A DNA stretch of 22,529 nt from WSZY01 sp964559845 (GTDB lineage: Bacteria; Pseudomonadota; Zetaproteobacteria; Mariprofundales; Mariprofundaceae): positions 1 to 22,529 of the forward strand of contig CAZLJF010000030.1 of the NCBI GenBank assembly GCA_964559845.1, in the 5' to 3' direction. The stretch's first letter is position 1. The number at the start of each line of letters is the position of its first letter. The translations under genes and the position numbers were made by a program. Below, in pieces: positions 13,990 to 22,168 of the stretch. Under the pieces are notes generated by a model. It was not told where the DNA came from. It did not search any database and worked only from the letters and a program-made list of their open reading frames with translations.

Positions 13990-14406
13990 ATGAGTATTAT
14001 GAAACGAACTGTCATGGTTTTGAGTCTGCTGATGTTTGCAACTGCAGCATCTGCCTGTGGTATGGGTGAACGCGTTGACGGCTATGAAAATTCAGATGTA
14101 AAACATGCATATACGCACTGGAAAGCCGGAGATAAGTCACCTGTGCCGTTTCTCTTTCTCGATGTTCGTACGCCGGATGAGTATGTCGATGGACATATCA
14201 AAGGTGCAGTGTTGATTCCTGTTCAGGAACTTGAGAAACGTTTGAGTGAGGTGCCTAAAGATAAGCGTATCTACGTTTATTGCCATTCGGGCAAACGCTC
14301 TGTCAGGGCTTCAAATATCCTTGTTGGCGCCGGTTTTACCAATATCGAGAATGTTGAGGGTGGTATTGTAGCATGGAAGGAAGCGGGATACCCAGTCGTT
14401 AAATAG
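13990..14406 (+). CDS. Exported (periplasmic) rhodanese
   Basis: This 138-residue rhodanese has an N-terminal signal peptide (basic MKR, hydrophobic LSLLMFATAAS) ending before Cys23; the ASAC sequence could be read as a weak lipobox or as a type I site. The domain carries FLDVRTPDEYVDGHIKGA, the active loop CHSGKRS with Cys98 and EGGIVAWKEAGYP. It would transfer sulfane sulfur on the periplasmic side, where sulfide-derived polysulfide may be released. AAAGGAGAG lies 6 nt before the chosen ATG; an in-frame ATG three codons later is a less well spaced alternative. This is the third rhodanese of the locus and the only exported one. Confidence 0.9.
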   Translation: MSIMKRTVMVLSLLMFATAASACGMGERVDGYENSDVKHAYTHWKAGDKSPVPFLFLDVRTPDEYVDGHIKGAVLIPVQELEKRLSEVPKDKRIYVYCHSGKRSVRASNILVGAGFTNIENVEGGIVAWKEAGYPVVK

Positions 14407-14409
14407 CCT

Positions 14410-15057
14410 ATGGGACGGTTTAATCCTCAGGTTACCTATTATCGGAAAGACAAAATCCCCGAGGTATTTTTTTCCATATTTATAGTGGGGCTGTTTTTTC
14501 CGAGGCGTATGTTTGAAAATATGCCGAAGGCCGGAACTCTTCGGGAGAGCGCACACCTGTTAGCACTCTACCTTGCTGTACCAACGTTGATGATGACACT
14601 GACAGCCGGTACCGGCATTCCGGCCATTGCACCCGATTTTCTCTCCGGTCTTGTTGCCATTGTACTGATAATTCCGGTTTCGCTGACCATCGGGCTTGGC
14701 ACATCCCTGTTGTGGGCCAAATATCTGGCCTGGGCATCCGGAGCATTTGCCCGCACGCCGTTGTCGGATGAAACTGCATTTCAGATCTGCGCCTACAGCG
14801 GAGCACCGTTTGTGATTGCCTGGGGGCCCTATCTCGGGCCTGTGATGGCGTTGTGGAATCTGCTACTGAACTGGAAAGGGCTGGTGCATCATGGAGGGCT
14901 GAAGCGCCACACGGCATTTCTGATTATTACAACAGGACTCCTAATTGTCGCGACATTTGTGTTAGCATTGGCAATTCTGATGATATATTTCATGCCTGAA
15001 AATACGGAAATGCTGATTAAGACAGTCCATACCTATCTTTCCAGCAGGGAGTTTTGA
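14410..15057 (+). CDS. Yip1-like integral membrane protein
   Basis: The 215-residue protein has about five hydrophobic segments (near residues 17-30, 48-65, 78-103, 128-155 and 170-195) and the motif ICAYSGAPFVIAWGPYLGP followed by ALWNLLLNWKGL, which resembles bacterial Yip1-domain proteins. No catalytic residue is evident. It lies 3 nt after the exported rhodanese and its stop overlaps the SCO start by 1 nt (TGATG), so it appears functionally tied to the SCO-type protein. Bacterial Yip1-like proteins have no settled role; membrane scaffolding or assistance to a membrane-bound redox protein is a guess. The family name is less certain than the membrane nature. Confidence 0.7.
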   Translation: MGRFNPQVTYYRKDKIPEVFFSIFIVGLFFPRRMFENMPKAGTLRESAHLLALYLAVPTLMMTLTAGTGIPAIAPDFLSGLVAIVLIIPVSLTIGLGTSLLWAKYLAWASGAFARTPLSDETAFQICAYSGAPFVIAWGPYLGPVMALWNLLLNWKGLVHHGGLKRHTAFLIITTGLLIVATFVLALAILMIYFMPENTEMLIKTVHTYLSSREF

Positions 15058-15902
15058 TGAAACTGATAAAGCTTGTTGCGTTTATGTTCACACTATCCGT
15101 ACCTGGTGTCGCTTTTGCTGCCTATGGTAATGTAACACAAAATTCCGATGTCGACCCGACGGTTGTGAAGATCAAGGAGAGTGATTTTCTGGGCAAGAAA
15201 ATCAATCAGACGGTAGCCCTGATTGATCAGGATGGCAATGAGTTTACGCTTGGGGAGATGCTTGGTGAGAAACCACTGATTCTGGCGCTTTCGTACTACC
15301 GTTGTGATGGCGCCTGTTCGCTACTGAATCGGAATCTCTGGAATACGCTGCAGGAGGTTGAGCAGTGGCAGATCGGTAAGGATTTTAATGTACTGACCAT
15401 CTCGTTTGATCGTCATGATACGCCGGCAACACTGGAAAAATTTATGGACAGTGCCGGTTTTAAGGATGGTCTGCCCGCTGGCTGGAAGATGACCACGATG
15501 AAAAACCCTGAAGATATCCTGCCCCTGACAGATTCGATAGGCTATAAGTTCTTCTGGTCACCACGCGATGCGATTTTTCTGCATCCGAACGTTTATATCG
15601 TGATCTCCCCGAAAGGGCGTGTCAGCCGCTATCTCTATGGCGCCAATATTTCCGGTCGTGATATGGATATTTCACTCACCAAGGCCAAGGGTGAGTCCAT
15701 CTCTCCTGCCAATGTGATTAACTTTCTTGTTGGTGCCTGTTACAGCTACAACTACAAAGATGGCAAGTACAAGATCAACATTCCGCTTTTCATCGCCGCA
15801 GGTGCGCTACTGTTCGGTGTGCTGCTGATTATCGGAAGTTTTCTGCATATGAAACGCAGGATGCGCAAAGAAGCCGAAGCGAAGCAGCTTCGGCAAGTCT
15901 GA
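15057..15902 (+). CDS. SCO1/SenC-family thioredoxin-fold protein with C-terminal membrane anchor
   Basis: SCO proteins bind copper or reduce thiols during cytochrome oxidase assembly on the outer face of the inner membrane. The 281-residue protein has a signal peptide (about 1-21, VAFA), the CxxxC site RCDGAC with Cys83 and Cys87, and the distal ligand His176 in FLHPN, so all three metal ligands are present. A helix near residues 241-262 followed by a basic tail anchors the C-terminus, the reverse of classical SCO1. In most SCO proteins the site reads CPxxC; Asp replaces Pro here. The start is ATG 15057, sharing one base with the preceding stop; AGGGAG lies 5 nt upstream. It is the last gene of the sulfur series. 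Confidence 0.85.
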   Translation: MKLIKLVAFMFTLSVPGVAFAAYGNVTQNSDVDPTVVKIKESDFLGKKINQTVALIDQDGNEFTLGEMLGEKPLILALSYYRCDGACSLLNRNLWNTLQEVEQWQIGKDFNVLTISFDRHDTPATLEKFMDSAGFKDGLPAGWKMTTMKNPEDILPLTDSIGYKFFWSPRDAIFLHPNVYIVISPKGRVSRYLYGANISGRDMDISLTKAKGESISPANVINFLVGACYSYNYKDGKYKINIPLFIAAGALLFGVLLIIGSFLHMKRRMRKEAEAKQLRQV

Positions 15903-15957
15903 ATGACGGAGTATGTTTTTGATCAATCAAAGACCGTTTGAGTGGTTCTCCGAATAT

Positions 15958-15980
15958 AAAAAGCAGGAGCCTTGCTCCTG
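15958..15980 (-). terminator. Terminator-like hairpin, better oriented for the minus strand
   Basis: A 7-bp perfect stem CAGGAGC/GCTCCTG (15964-15970 and 15974-15980) with a three-base loop is flanked on its left by five A residues (15958-15962). Read on the minus strand the stem is followed by C and then five T residues, a standard intrinsic terminator. On the plus strand the nearest T-run is 12 nt past the stem (15993-15998), so it would be a weak terminator for the SCO operon. It lies between the SCO gene and the methyltransferase gene. Confidence 0.55.
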
Positions 15981-16001
15981 TGAATGTGGTCGGTTTTTTG
16001 T

Positions 16002-16583
16002 ATGAATGCTGAAGAGGAGTGGGAAGGACGTTACCGGCGCGGAGAAACAGGCTGGGACAGAGATGGTGTCAACCCGCTTCTGCACAGTTGGCTGGTCTGC
16101 ACGCTTTCTCCTGATGCCAAGGTTCTGATTCCCGGTTGCGGTTACGGTTATGAGGTGATTGAGCTGGCGCGTATGGGATTTAGCGTTACAGGCATTGATA
16201 TTGCCTCCACACCGGTGACCCGGATACGCCGTGAACTGGCAGCCGAAGGTTTGCAGGCCGATATTATACAGGCTGATATGTTCACCTATCTGCCGAAGGA
16301 ACCGTTTGATGCTGTCTATGAGCAGACATCGCTGTGTGCCATTGATCCGAAGCTGCGCCCGGATTATGAAAAGAAGCTTTACAGCTGGTTGAAACCGGGT
16401 GGTTTGCTTTACGCGCTTTTTATGCAGACGGGTGGGGAGAGTGGTCCGCCATTTCATTGCGATATTATGGATATGAAAGCATTGTTTGATACAGGGCGAT
16501 GGCAATGGGTTCATGATGAACCTTTGCAGACATCTCACCCAAGTGGACGGTTCGAACTCGGCTTTAAACTGAAGAGGCGTTGA
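16002..16583 (+). CDS. TPMT-type SAM-dependent methyltransferase
   Basis: The 193-residue class I methyltransferase carries the opening EEEWEGRYRRGETGWD of thiopurine S-methyltransferase-like proteins, the SAM motif VLIPGCGYGYEV (about residues 41-52), GIDIA as the acidic end of strand 2 and a DAVYEQTSLCAI motif. Bacterial members methylate thiols, selenium or tellurium compounds, or hydrosulfide. Given the gene series upstream, thiol or sulfide methylation is an appealing but unproven role. The ATG at 16002 gives the usual N-terminus; an ATG at 15984 would add six residues and overlaps the run before it. No strong ribosome site is seen. It converges on the LOG-family gene with 2 nt between the stops. 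Confidence 0.85.
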   Translation: MNAEEEWEGRYRRGETGWDRDGVNPLLHSWLVCTLSPDAKVLIPGCGYGYEVIELARMGFSVTGIDIASTPVTRIRRELAAEGLQADIIQADMFTYLPKEPFDAVYEQTSLCAIDPKLRPDYEKKLYSWLKPGGLLYALFMQTGGESGPPFHCDIMDMKALFDTGRWQWVHDEPLQTSHPSGRFELGFKLKRR

Positions 16584-16585
16584 AA

Positions 16586-17629
16586 CTAGCTTTGATCTAT
16601 TATGCTTAGCGCATTCATTCGCCGGATGAGCTGCGGCACTACATTCATCCGGTTGTGGTCCAGATGCAGGCGCAGCCTTGGAAGGTGGGCATAACATGCA
16701 TCATCCGACTTGGGCCAGTTGAACACCTGTTCAATATTCCCTTTGTGTACCACATCCGAGAATTCGGCATTCAGGCGGGCCATGGAATCTGCCGAAAGCG
16801 GATTGAGCATGCGCAATAAAATCCAGTTGTCGACATAACGAAAGCTGTGATAGTTGGTGTAAAAGTCACAAATATGGCTGACCGCGGCCTCAATACTGTC
16901 AGTATGATAGAGCAGGTGATGATCATCGGCACTGATCAGGCCGTCATTGATCAGCCTTCGAATCCAGGACTTGATAAATGGCCCCCAGTAGTCATCACCG
17001 GGTGCCTCCAGAAGCACAACGGGGATGGGCGGGTTGCGCCCTGTTTGAAGCAGGGTCAGTGTCTCAAAGGTCTCATCAAGGGTACCAAAGCCGCCCGGCG
17101 TTAATACCACGGCATCGCTCTCTTTCAGGAAGAAGAGTTTACGGGTGAAGAAATACTGGCAATAAAAGTGACGAGGCGAGCCATCAACAATCGGATTGGG
17201 GTTCTGTTCCATTGGAAGATTGATGTTGATACCGAATGAATGGTCTCGTCCGGCTCCTTCGTTGGCGGCTTCCATCATGCCATTGCCACCGCCGGTAATA
17301 ATCATGAAGCCTTTATCACGAAGCATGCTGGCAAAGTTGCGTGCCTGAATATAACGGGGGTGCGTGGGAGCGGTTCGGGCCGAGCCAAAAAAGCTCACCT
17401 TCCTCCATGCATGATAGGGTTCAAAGACATCAAGACCCTTGCGAATCTCCTGTAGCACGCGGGACATCATTTTCATGTCAGCTGTTTCATGATTGCCTTC
17501 AAGCAGCAGCAGGGCCTCGGCTAAAAACGCCCGTTTGTAAGGTGTGTCATGTTTGTAGTGTTCAAGCAGGGCTTCGATATGTTTGTGAAGCACTTCAGGG
17601 AAGTTTTCCAGTGCTGGCAGCTCAGTCAT
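16586..17629 (-). CDS. LOG-family protein (lysine decarboxylase-like Rossmann fold)
   Basis: The 347-residue protein contains a TIGR00730/LOG-type core: FFGSART near residues 80-86, TGGGNGMMEAANEGA near 113-127 and PGGFGTLDETFE near 178-189, the conserved motif for nucleotide binding and catalysis. Some LOG proteins release cytokinin bases from their riboside monophosphates; others are nucleosidases of unknown substrate. It has an N-terminal helical extension of about 75 residues and a C-terminal extension of roughly 90 relative to minimal LOG proteins. The ATG at 17629 follows GAGG by 6 nt; a TTG at 17641 is less likely. It overlaps the OmpA-domain gene by 8 nt and is the last gene of the nadA operon. 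Confidence 0.85.
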   Translation of the reverse strand: MTELPALENFPEVLHKHIEALLEHYKHDTPYKRAFLAEALLLLEGNHETADMKMMSRVLQEIRKGLDVFEPYHAWRKVSFFGSARTAPTHPRYIQARNFASMLRDKGFMIITGGGNGMMEAANEGAGRDHSFGININLPMEQNPNPIVDGSPRHFYCQYFFTRKLFFLKESDAVVLTPGGFGTLDETFETLTLLQTGRNPPIPVVLLEAPGDDYWGPFIKSWIRRLINDGLISADDHHLLYHTDSIEAAVSHICDFYTNYHSFRYVDNWILLRMLNPLSADSMARLNAEFSDVVHKGNIEQVFNWPKSDDACYAHLPRLRLHLDHNRMNVVPQLIRRMNALSIIDQS

Positions 17630-19103
17630 GCGCTGCCTCAATCACAAGGTCAATTCGCCTGTTCATTGCTCTCCCTTTTTTGAACTGGTTGCTGGCAATC
17701 GGCCGCACTTCACCATAACCAAGCGCCTTAAGCCTGCTTCCATCCATACCTGCCGCTATCAGGAAGTCACGCACTGCTTCTGCACGTTTCAATGATATTT
17801 TCCGGTTCAGCTTCACATCACCCTGGCTATCGGTGTGTCCCTCAATACTGACACTGCGTTCACCGTAAATTTCCAGGGCCTGCTTCACTCTGCCGAGAAG
17901 GTCGTAGTAGGCTGCATCCACCTTGCTACTGCCGGGGGCGAACCGGAGACTTGAAAGGCGGATGAGCAGTGAGCCGTCCAGATTGACCAGCAACTCAACC
18001 TCCCCCTTGCGGAACAGATTGCGCACCTGTTTCTGGCGTTTGCTTTCAAATGTTTCGCGCTCCAGCTTGGCGCGGAACGCCTCCTTGAGACCACTTAACT
18101 GTTCATTCTGCCTGGCCATCAGGGAAGCACGTTGTTGCTCAATATGCTGTTTCAGCTGAGCCTTGTAATGCGCTTCAAGCCGTTTCCGTTCAGCCTTGCG
18201 TGCGGCTTTTTCACGGGCCAGATCTGCCTGCAGGCCGGCCAATGCCCGGGTCAGCGCTTCGATGCTGACATCGGCGGTCGGATCAGCGGGGTCAACCGGC
18301 ATCTCCAGAGCCCTGGCAAGGGCGAGGCGGTCATTGCGTGCCTTGAGGATCATGCCTTCATGGCTGCCTTTCTCCTTGCGCCAGATTTTCACCTGTCTGG
18401 CAATCTCCAGGGCACGCTCGGCAAGCTTCAGAGCATATGCCGGATGCTCCGGGGCTATCCGGCTCAGGCCATTGACATACTGTTCGACACTCATCAGCGC
18501 CGCCTTGGCTGCCTTGTAGCTTTGTGGAGCATAGCTTTTGGCACTGGCCGCCGCCGCTTTTGAGAGCGTGACACCTGTTCGGTCAACCAGTACAGGGAGC
18601 GCAGCATCGAGCAGTTGTTGATAGAGCTGCTCTGTTTTTTCCGCAGCCTGCCTTGAGCGGTTCAGATCACCGCTTTCGAACAGCTTGACGGTTTCACCCA
18701 GTTGCTGCTCCGCAGCCTGCATCAGGCGTTTGGGATTGGGCTCTTGCAGCGGATCGACTGTTCCGATGGCGGCCAGTGTCTCCATCGAGTCCTCCTTCAG
18801 CCGCAGCAGATCGGGAAACTGCTCTCTGAAGCGTGCAGCGGTATCTTCCGCCTCCTTCAGTGTGGCAAGTGCCCTGGCAATGCCCTCGTTAACCTCATCG
18901 GCCGCCCCCTTCTCTTCAGCCAGCATGGCAGCGCCCAGGTAGGCCTGTGCCCTTGCTGCCGTAGCAGGAGCGAATGGATGGTCAGGACCGCTTATGAAGG
19001 CGTCCAGCTTCTGCTTTGCACCCTGGATACTGTTGTCAGCAGCCATTGCGATGCCTGTGAACAGCAGTAGTGCCGGTAACAGAGAGGGCAGGCGTTTACA
19101 CAA
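17622..19103 (-). CDS. OmpA-C-domain cell-envelope protein with coiled coil
   Basis: The 493-residue protein has a signal peptide (about 1-21, ending IAMA), a long Ala/Glu/Lys-rich helical body with a strong coiled coil around residues 275-355, and a C-terminal OmpA-like peptidoglycan-binding domain (about 365-490). That domain keeps SIEGHTDSQGD and SLKRAEAV, with the Asp and Arg that hold diaminopimelate, and ends with RRIDLVIE. It should be a periplasmic protein bound to peptidoglycan; the helical domain may reach to a partner. The only sensible start is TTG at 19103, which overlaps nadA by 8 nt; no ATG precedes the signal peptide. It shares an operon with nadA and the LOG-family gene. Confidence 0.85.
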   Translation of the reverse strand: MCKRLPSLLPALLLFTGIAMAADNSIQGAKQKLDAFISGPDHPFAPATAARAQAYLGAAMLAEEKGAADEVNEGIARALATLKEAEDTAARFREQFPDLLRLKEDSMETLAAIGTVDPLQEPNPKRLMQAAEQQLGETVKLFESGDLNRSRQAAEKTEQLYQQLLDAALPVLVDRTGVTLSKAAAASAKSYAPQSYKAAKAALMSVEQYVNGLSRIAPEHPAYALKLAERALEIARQVKIWRKEKGSHEGMILKARNDRLALARALEMPVDPADPTADVSIEALTRALAGLQADLAREKAARKAERKRLEAHYKAQLKQHIEQQRASLMARQNEQLSGLKEAFRAKLERETFESKRQKQVRNLFRKGEVELLVNLDGSLLIRLSSLRFAPGSSKVDAAYYDLLGRVKQALEIYGERSVSIEGHTDSQGDVKLNRKISLKRAEAVRDFLIAAGMDGSRLKALGYGEVRPIASNQFKKGRAMNRRIDLVIEAAHD

Positions 19104-20217
19104 AGTTCAGCATCCGTTCGAGTGAGAGTCTTGCCCAGCGGCTCTGATCCGCCGGTACACTGATTCGGTTCAGGTTTCCCTTGTCACGGATGGCCGTCAG
19201 CGAGGCGCAGAGGTGCTGCGGATCAGTTCGAAACATGGTCGAGCACATGCAGACCATCGGCGAGAGAAACCAGATCGGTTTATCAGGGTTTTTAATGCGC
19301 AGTCGATTGACCAGATTCAGTTCGGTGGCAATGGCAAATTTGCTTCCTTTATCGGCAGCTTCGACATGTTTGATAATCGCTTCGGTTGAGCCGACAAAGT
19401 CGGCGGTTTCGCATACTTCGCGTGAACACTCCGGATGCGCAAGAATCCGGATCTCCGGATGGTTCCGGCGCATGGTCTCGGCATGTTCGGGTTTAAAAAG
19501 CTGATGTACGGAGCAGAAGCCTTTCCAGAGGATCAGCCTCGCATGTTGAATTGCTTCCGGCGTATTGCCGCCTAGATGTCTGGCGGGATCCCAGATGATC
19601 ATCTCATCTTCAGGAATACCCATTGCAAGGGCGGTGTTTTCGCCCAGATGCTGGTCCGGAAAGAAGAGAATCTTTTCCCGGTTGCCCCATGCCCACTTAA
19701 GCACACGTTCACAGTTGGACGATGTGCAGACAATGCCGCCATGTTCCCCACAAAATGCTTTCAGTGCTGCTGTTGAGTTGATGTAGGTGACGGGTGTGAC
19801 GGACTCTTCAGGTGTAAGAATTTCGGACAGCTCCTGCCAGCAGCGCGACACCTGCTCGATATCGGCCATGTCAGCCATGGAGCAGCCGGCAGCAGGATCC
19901 GGCAGAATCACCACCTGATCATCGCCGGTGAGAATATCTGCAGTCTCAGCCATGAAATGCACGCCGCAGAAGATGATATAGGGCGCTTTGGTTTCCGAAG
20001 CCTTCTGTGCCAGTTTCAGGGAATCGCCGGTGATATCGGCAAAACCGATCACCTCTTCGCGCTGGTAGTGATGGCCAAGAATCAGTACTTGGTTACCCAG
20101 TTCCTTTTTTAGTGTTTGAATTTGTTCAACGATACGCTCCTCGGGCGTGTCGTAAAGCTGGTCCAGTAGTGTTTTCGCACTTGTGTTTGTACTCATAGGC
20201 AGAGTGTTGTGAGACAT
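19096..20217 (-). CDS. nadA: Quinolinate synthase
   Basis: NadA condenses iminoaspartate with dihydroxyacetone phosphate to give quinolinate, the NAD precursor, using an oxygen-sensitive 4Fe-4S cluster. The protein of about 373 residues has LILGHHYQREEVIGFADITGDS, IIFCGVHFMAETADIL, CTSSNCERVLKWA and MVCMCSTM, which hold the three cluster cysteines. Other landmarks are VTYINST and the ATELNLVNRL segment. The start is uncertain: ATG 20217 and ATG 20196 are both in frame, neither has a clear ribosome site, and the conserved region begins after both. It is divergent from ilvD. No nadB or nadC is seen nearby; instead it shares an operon with an OmpA-domain and a LOG-family gene. Confidence 0.95.
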   Translation of the reverse strand: MSHNTLPMSTNTSAKTLLDQLYDTPEERIVEQIQTLKKELGNQVLILGHHYQREEVIGFADITGDSLKLAQKASETKAPYIIFCGVHFMAETADILTGDDQVVILPDPAAGCSMADMADIEQVSRCWQELSEILTPEESVTPVTYINSTAALKAFCGEHGGIVCTSSNCERVLKWAWGNREKILFFPDQHLGENTALAMGIPEDEMIIWDPARHLGGNTPEAIQHARLILWKGFCSVHQLFKPEHAETMRRNHPEIRILAHPECSREVCETADFVGSTEAIIKHVEAADKGSKFAIATELNLVNRLRIKNPDKPIWFLSPMVCMCSTMFRTDPQHLCASLTAIRDKGNLNRISVPADQSRWARLSLERMLNFV

Positions 20218-20308
20218 GGCTTTGATGTCAATGCCGACGATGGAATGTCGCAAGCATCTGAAGATAGGGTTACACTGCGCCCATTACTGATTTGTGAGGA
20301 CTTGCAAT

Positions 20309-22168
20309 ATGCCGACATACCGTTCCCGCACCACCACAGCAGGCCGCAATATGGCCGGAGCCCGCGCACTTTGGCGCGCTACCGGCATGAAGGATGGTGA
20401 TTTTGACAAGCCGATTATCGCCGTGGTCAACTCATTCACCCAGTTTGTGCCCGGTCATGTGCATCTGAAGGATATCGGCCAGCTGGTGGTGCGTGAGATC
20501 GAGGCGGCCGGAGGCGTGGCCAAGGAGTTTAATACTATTGCGGTGGATGATGGCATTGCCATGGGGCATGGTGGCATGCTCTATTCATTGCCAAGCCGTG
20601 AGATTATCGCCGACTCGGTGGAATATATGGTCAATGCCCATTGCGCCGATGCCATGGTCTGCATCTCCAATTGCGACAAAATCACGCCGGGCATGCTGAT
20701 GGCGGCGCTGCGTCTGAATATCCCTGCCATATTTGTCTCCGGGGGGCCGATGGAAGCGGGTAAGGTGACCATTCACAATCGCGAAAAACATCTCGATCTG
20801 GTCGATGCCATGGTGATGGCGGCAGACCCCAATGAGTCCGATGCGGATGTGGCAGCAGTGGAGCGCTCGGCCTGTCCGACCTGCGGCTCCTGCTCCGGTA
20901 TGTTTACCGCCAACTCGATGAACTGTCTGGCCGAAGCACTGGGCCTGGCGCTGCCGGGTAACGGTTCGCTACTGGCGACGCATGCGGATCGTCGTGAACT
21001 GTTTTTGAAAGCCGCCCGCCTGATTGTCGATAATACCAGAGCCTGGTATGAAAACGAGGATGCATCGGTATTGCCACGCTCGATTGCTACCTTTGAGGCC
21101 TTTGAGAATGCTATGGCGCTGGATATTGCCATGGGTGGTTCAACCAATACCGTACTGCACCTGCTGGCCTGTGCCCAGGAGGCGGGTGTCGATTTCACCA
21201 TGAAAGATATTGACCGCATGAGCCGCAGGGTGCCGAATATATGCAAGGTTGCACCGGCGGTGCAGCATTATCATATGGAGGATGTGCATCGTGCCGGCGG
21301 CATCATGGGCATTCTGGCCGAGCTGAATCGCGGCGGCCTGCTGCATACGCATGTGCCGACCGTGCATGCCTCCACGATGGCCAATGCCCTTGAAGCATGG
21401 GATGTGATGAAGCCTGAGAATGAGGAGGCACACCACCTCTACCGTGCCGCACCGGGCGGTATTCCGACACAGGAGGCATTTTCACAGGCGGAACGCTGGA
21501 AATCACTGGATACCGACCGTGAAAACGGCTGTATCCGTGATGTGGAGCACGCCTACTCCGGAGAGGGTGGCCTGGCGGTGCTTTACGGCAATATTGCCGA
21601 GCGGGGCTGTATTGTGAAGACGGCGGGTGTGGATGAGTCGATTTGGACGTTTACGGGTTGCGCGCGCGTGTTCGAGTCTCAGGATGACGCGGTTGCGGCG
21701 ATTTTAAATGACAAGATCAAGGCGGGTGATGTGGTTATTATCCGCTATGAAGGGCCGAAAGGGGGGCCGGGCATGCAGGAAATGCTCTACCCGACCTCCT
21801 ATCTGAAATCGAAAGGGCTGGGCAAAGTCTGTGCGTTGCTCACCGATGGCCGTTTCTCCGGCGGCACTTCAGGTCTCTCCATTGGCCATGCCTCGCCAGA
21901 GGCCGCAGAGGGTGGGGCCATCGGTCTGGTGGAAGAGGGGGATATGATAGAGATTGATATTCCCAACCGATCCATCCATCTGGCGGTTTCCGATGATGTG
22001 CTGGTCACCCGCAGGGCCGTGATGAATGCCAAAGGAGATGACGCATGGAAACCGGTTAATCGTAATCGGGCCGTATCCAGGGCGCTTCAGGCCTATGCAG
22101 CGTTGACCACCAGCGCCGATAAGGGCGCTGTGCGCGATCTTGAGCAGTTGAAACAGGGTTCGGCGTAA
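20309..22168 (+). CDS. ilvD: Dihydroxy-acid dehydratase
   Basis: IlvD dehydrates dihydroxy acids to 2-keto acids in valine, isoleucine and leucine synthesis. The 619-residue protein is full length and close to the E. coli enzyme: MPTYRSRTTTAGRNMAGARA at the start, NCDKITPG with Cys122 and CGSCSGMFTANSM with Cys195, two cluster ligands. The NSFTQFVPGHVHL loop has no Cys, as in the 4Fe-4S class rather than the 2Fe-2S class, so the enzyme should be oxygen-sensitive. Lys/Ser motifs GGPGMQEML and LTDGRFSGGTSG lie in the C-terminal half. ATG 20309 is preceded by GAGGA at 8 nt; a GTG at 20294 is an alternative. It stands alone, divergent from nadA. Confidence 0.97.
   Translation: MPTYRSRTTTAGRNMAGARALWRATGMKDGDFDKPIIAVVNSFTQFVPGHVHLKDIGQLVVREIEAAGGVAKEFNTIAVDDGIAMGHGGMLYSLPSREIIADSVEYMVNAHCADAMVCISNCDKITPGMLMAALRLNIPAIFVSGGPMEAGKVTIHNREKHLDLVDAMVMAADPNESDADVAAVERSACPTCGSCSGMFTANSMNCLAEALGLALPGNGSLLATHADRRELFLKAARLIVDNTRAWYENEDASVLPRSIATFEAFENAMALDIAMGGSTNTVLHLLACAQEAGVDFTMKDIDRMSRRVPNICKVAPAVQHYHMEDVHRAGGIMGILAELNRGGLLHTHVPTVHASTMANALEAWDVMKPENEEAHHLYRAAPGGIPTQEAFSQAERWKSLDTDRENGCIRDVEHAYSGEGGLAVLYGNIAERGCIVKTAGVDESIWTFTGCARVFESQDDAVAAILNDKIKAGDVVIIRYEGPKGGPGMQEMLYPTSYLKSKGLGKVCALLTDGRFSGGTSGLSIGHASPEAAEGGAIGLVEEGDMIEIDIPNRSIHLAVSDDVLVTRRAVMNAKGDDAWKPVNRNRAVSRALQAYAALTTSADKGAVRDLEQLKQGSA

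Noticed and set aside
20585..21506. Minus-strand open frames inside ilvD
   Set aside because: They mirror the codon structure of ilvD on the opposite strand and carry no recognisable protein features.
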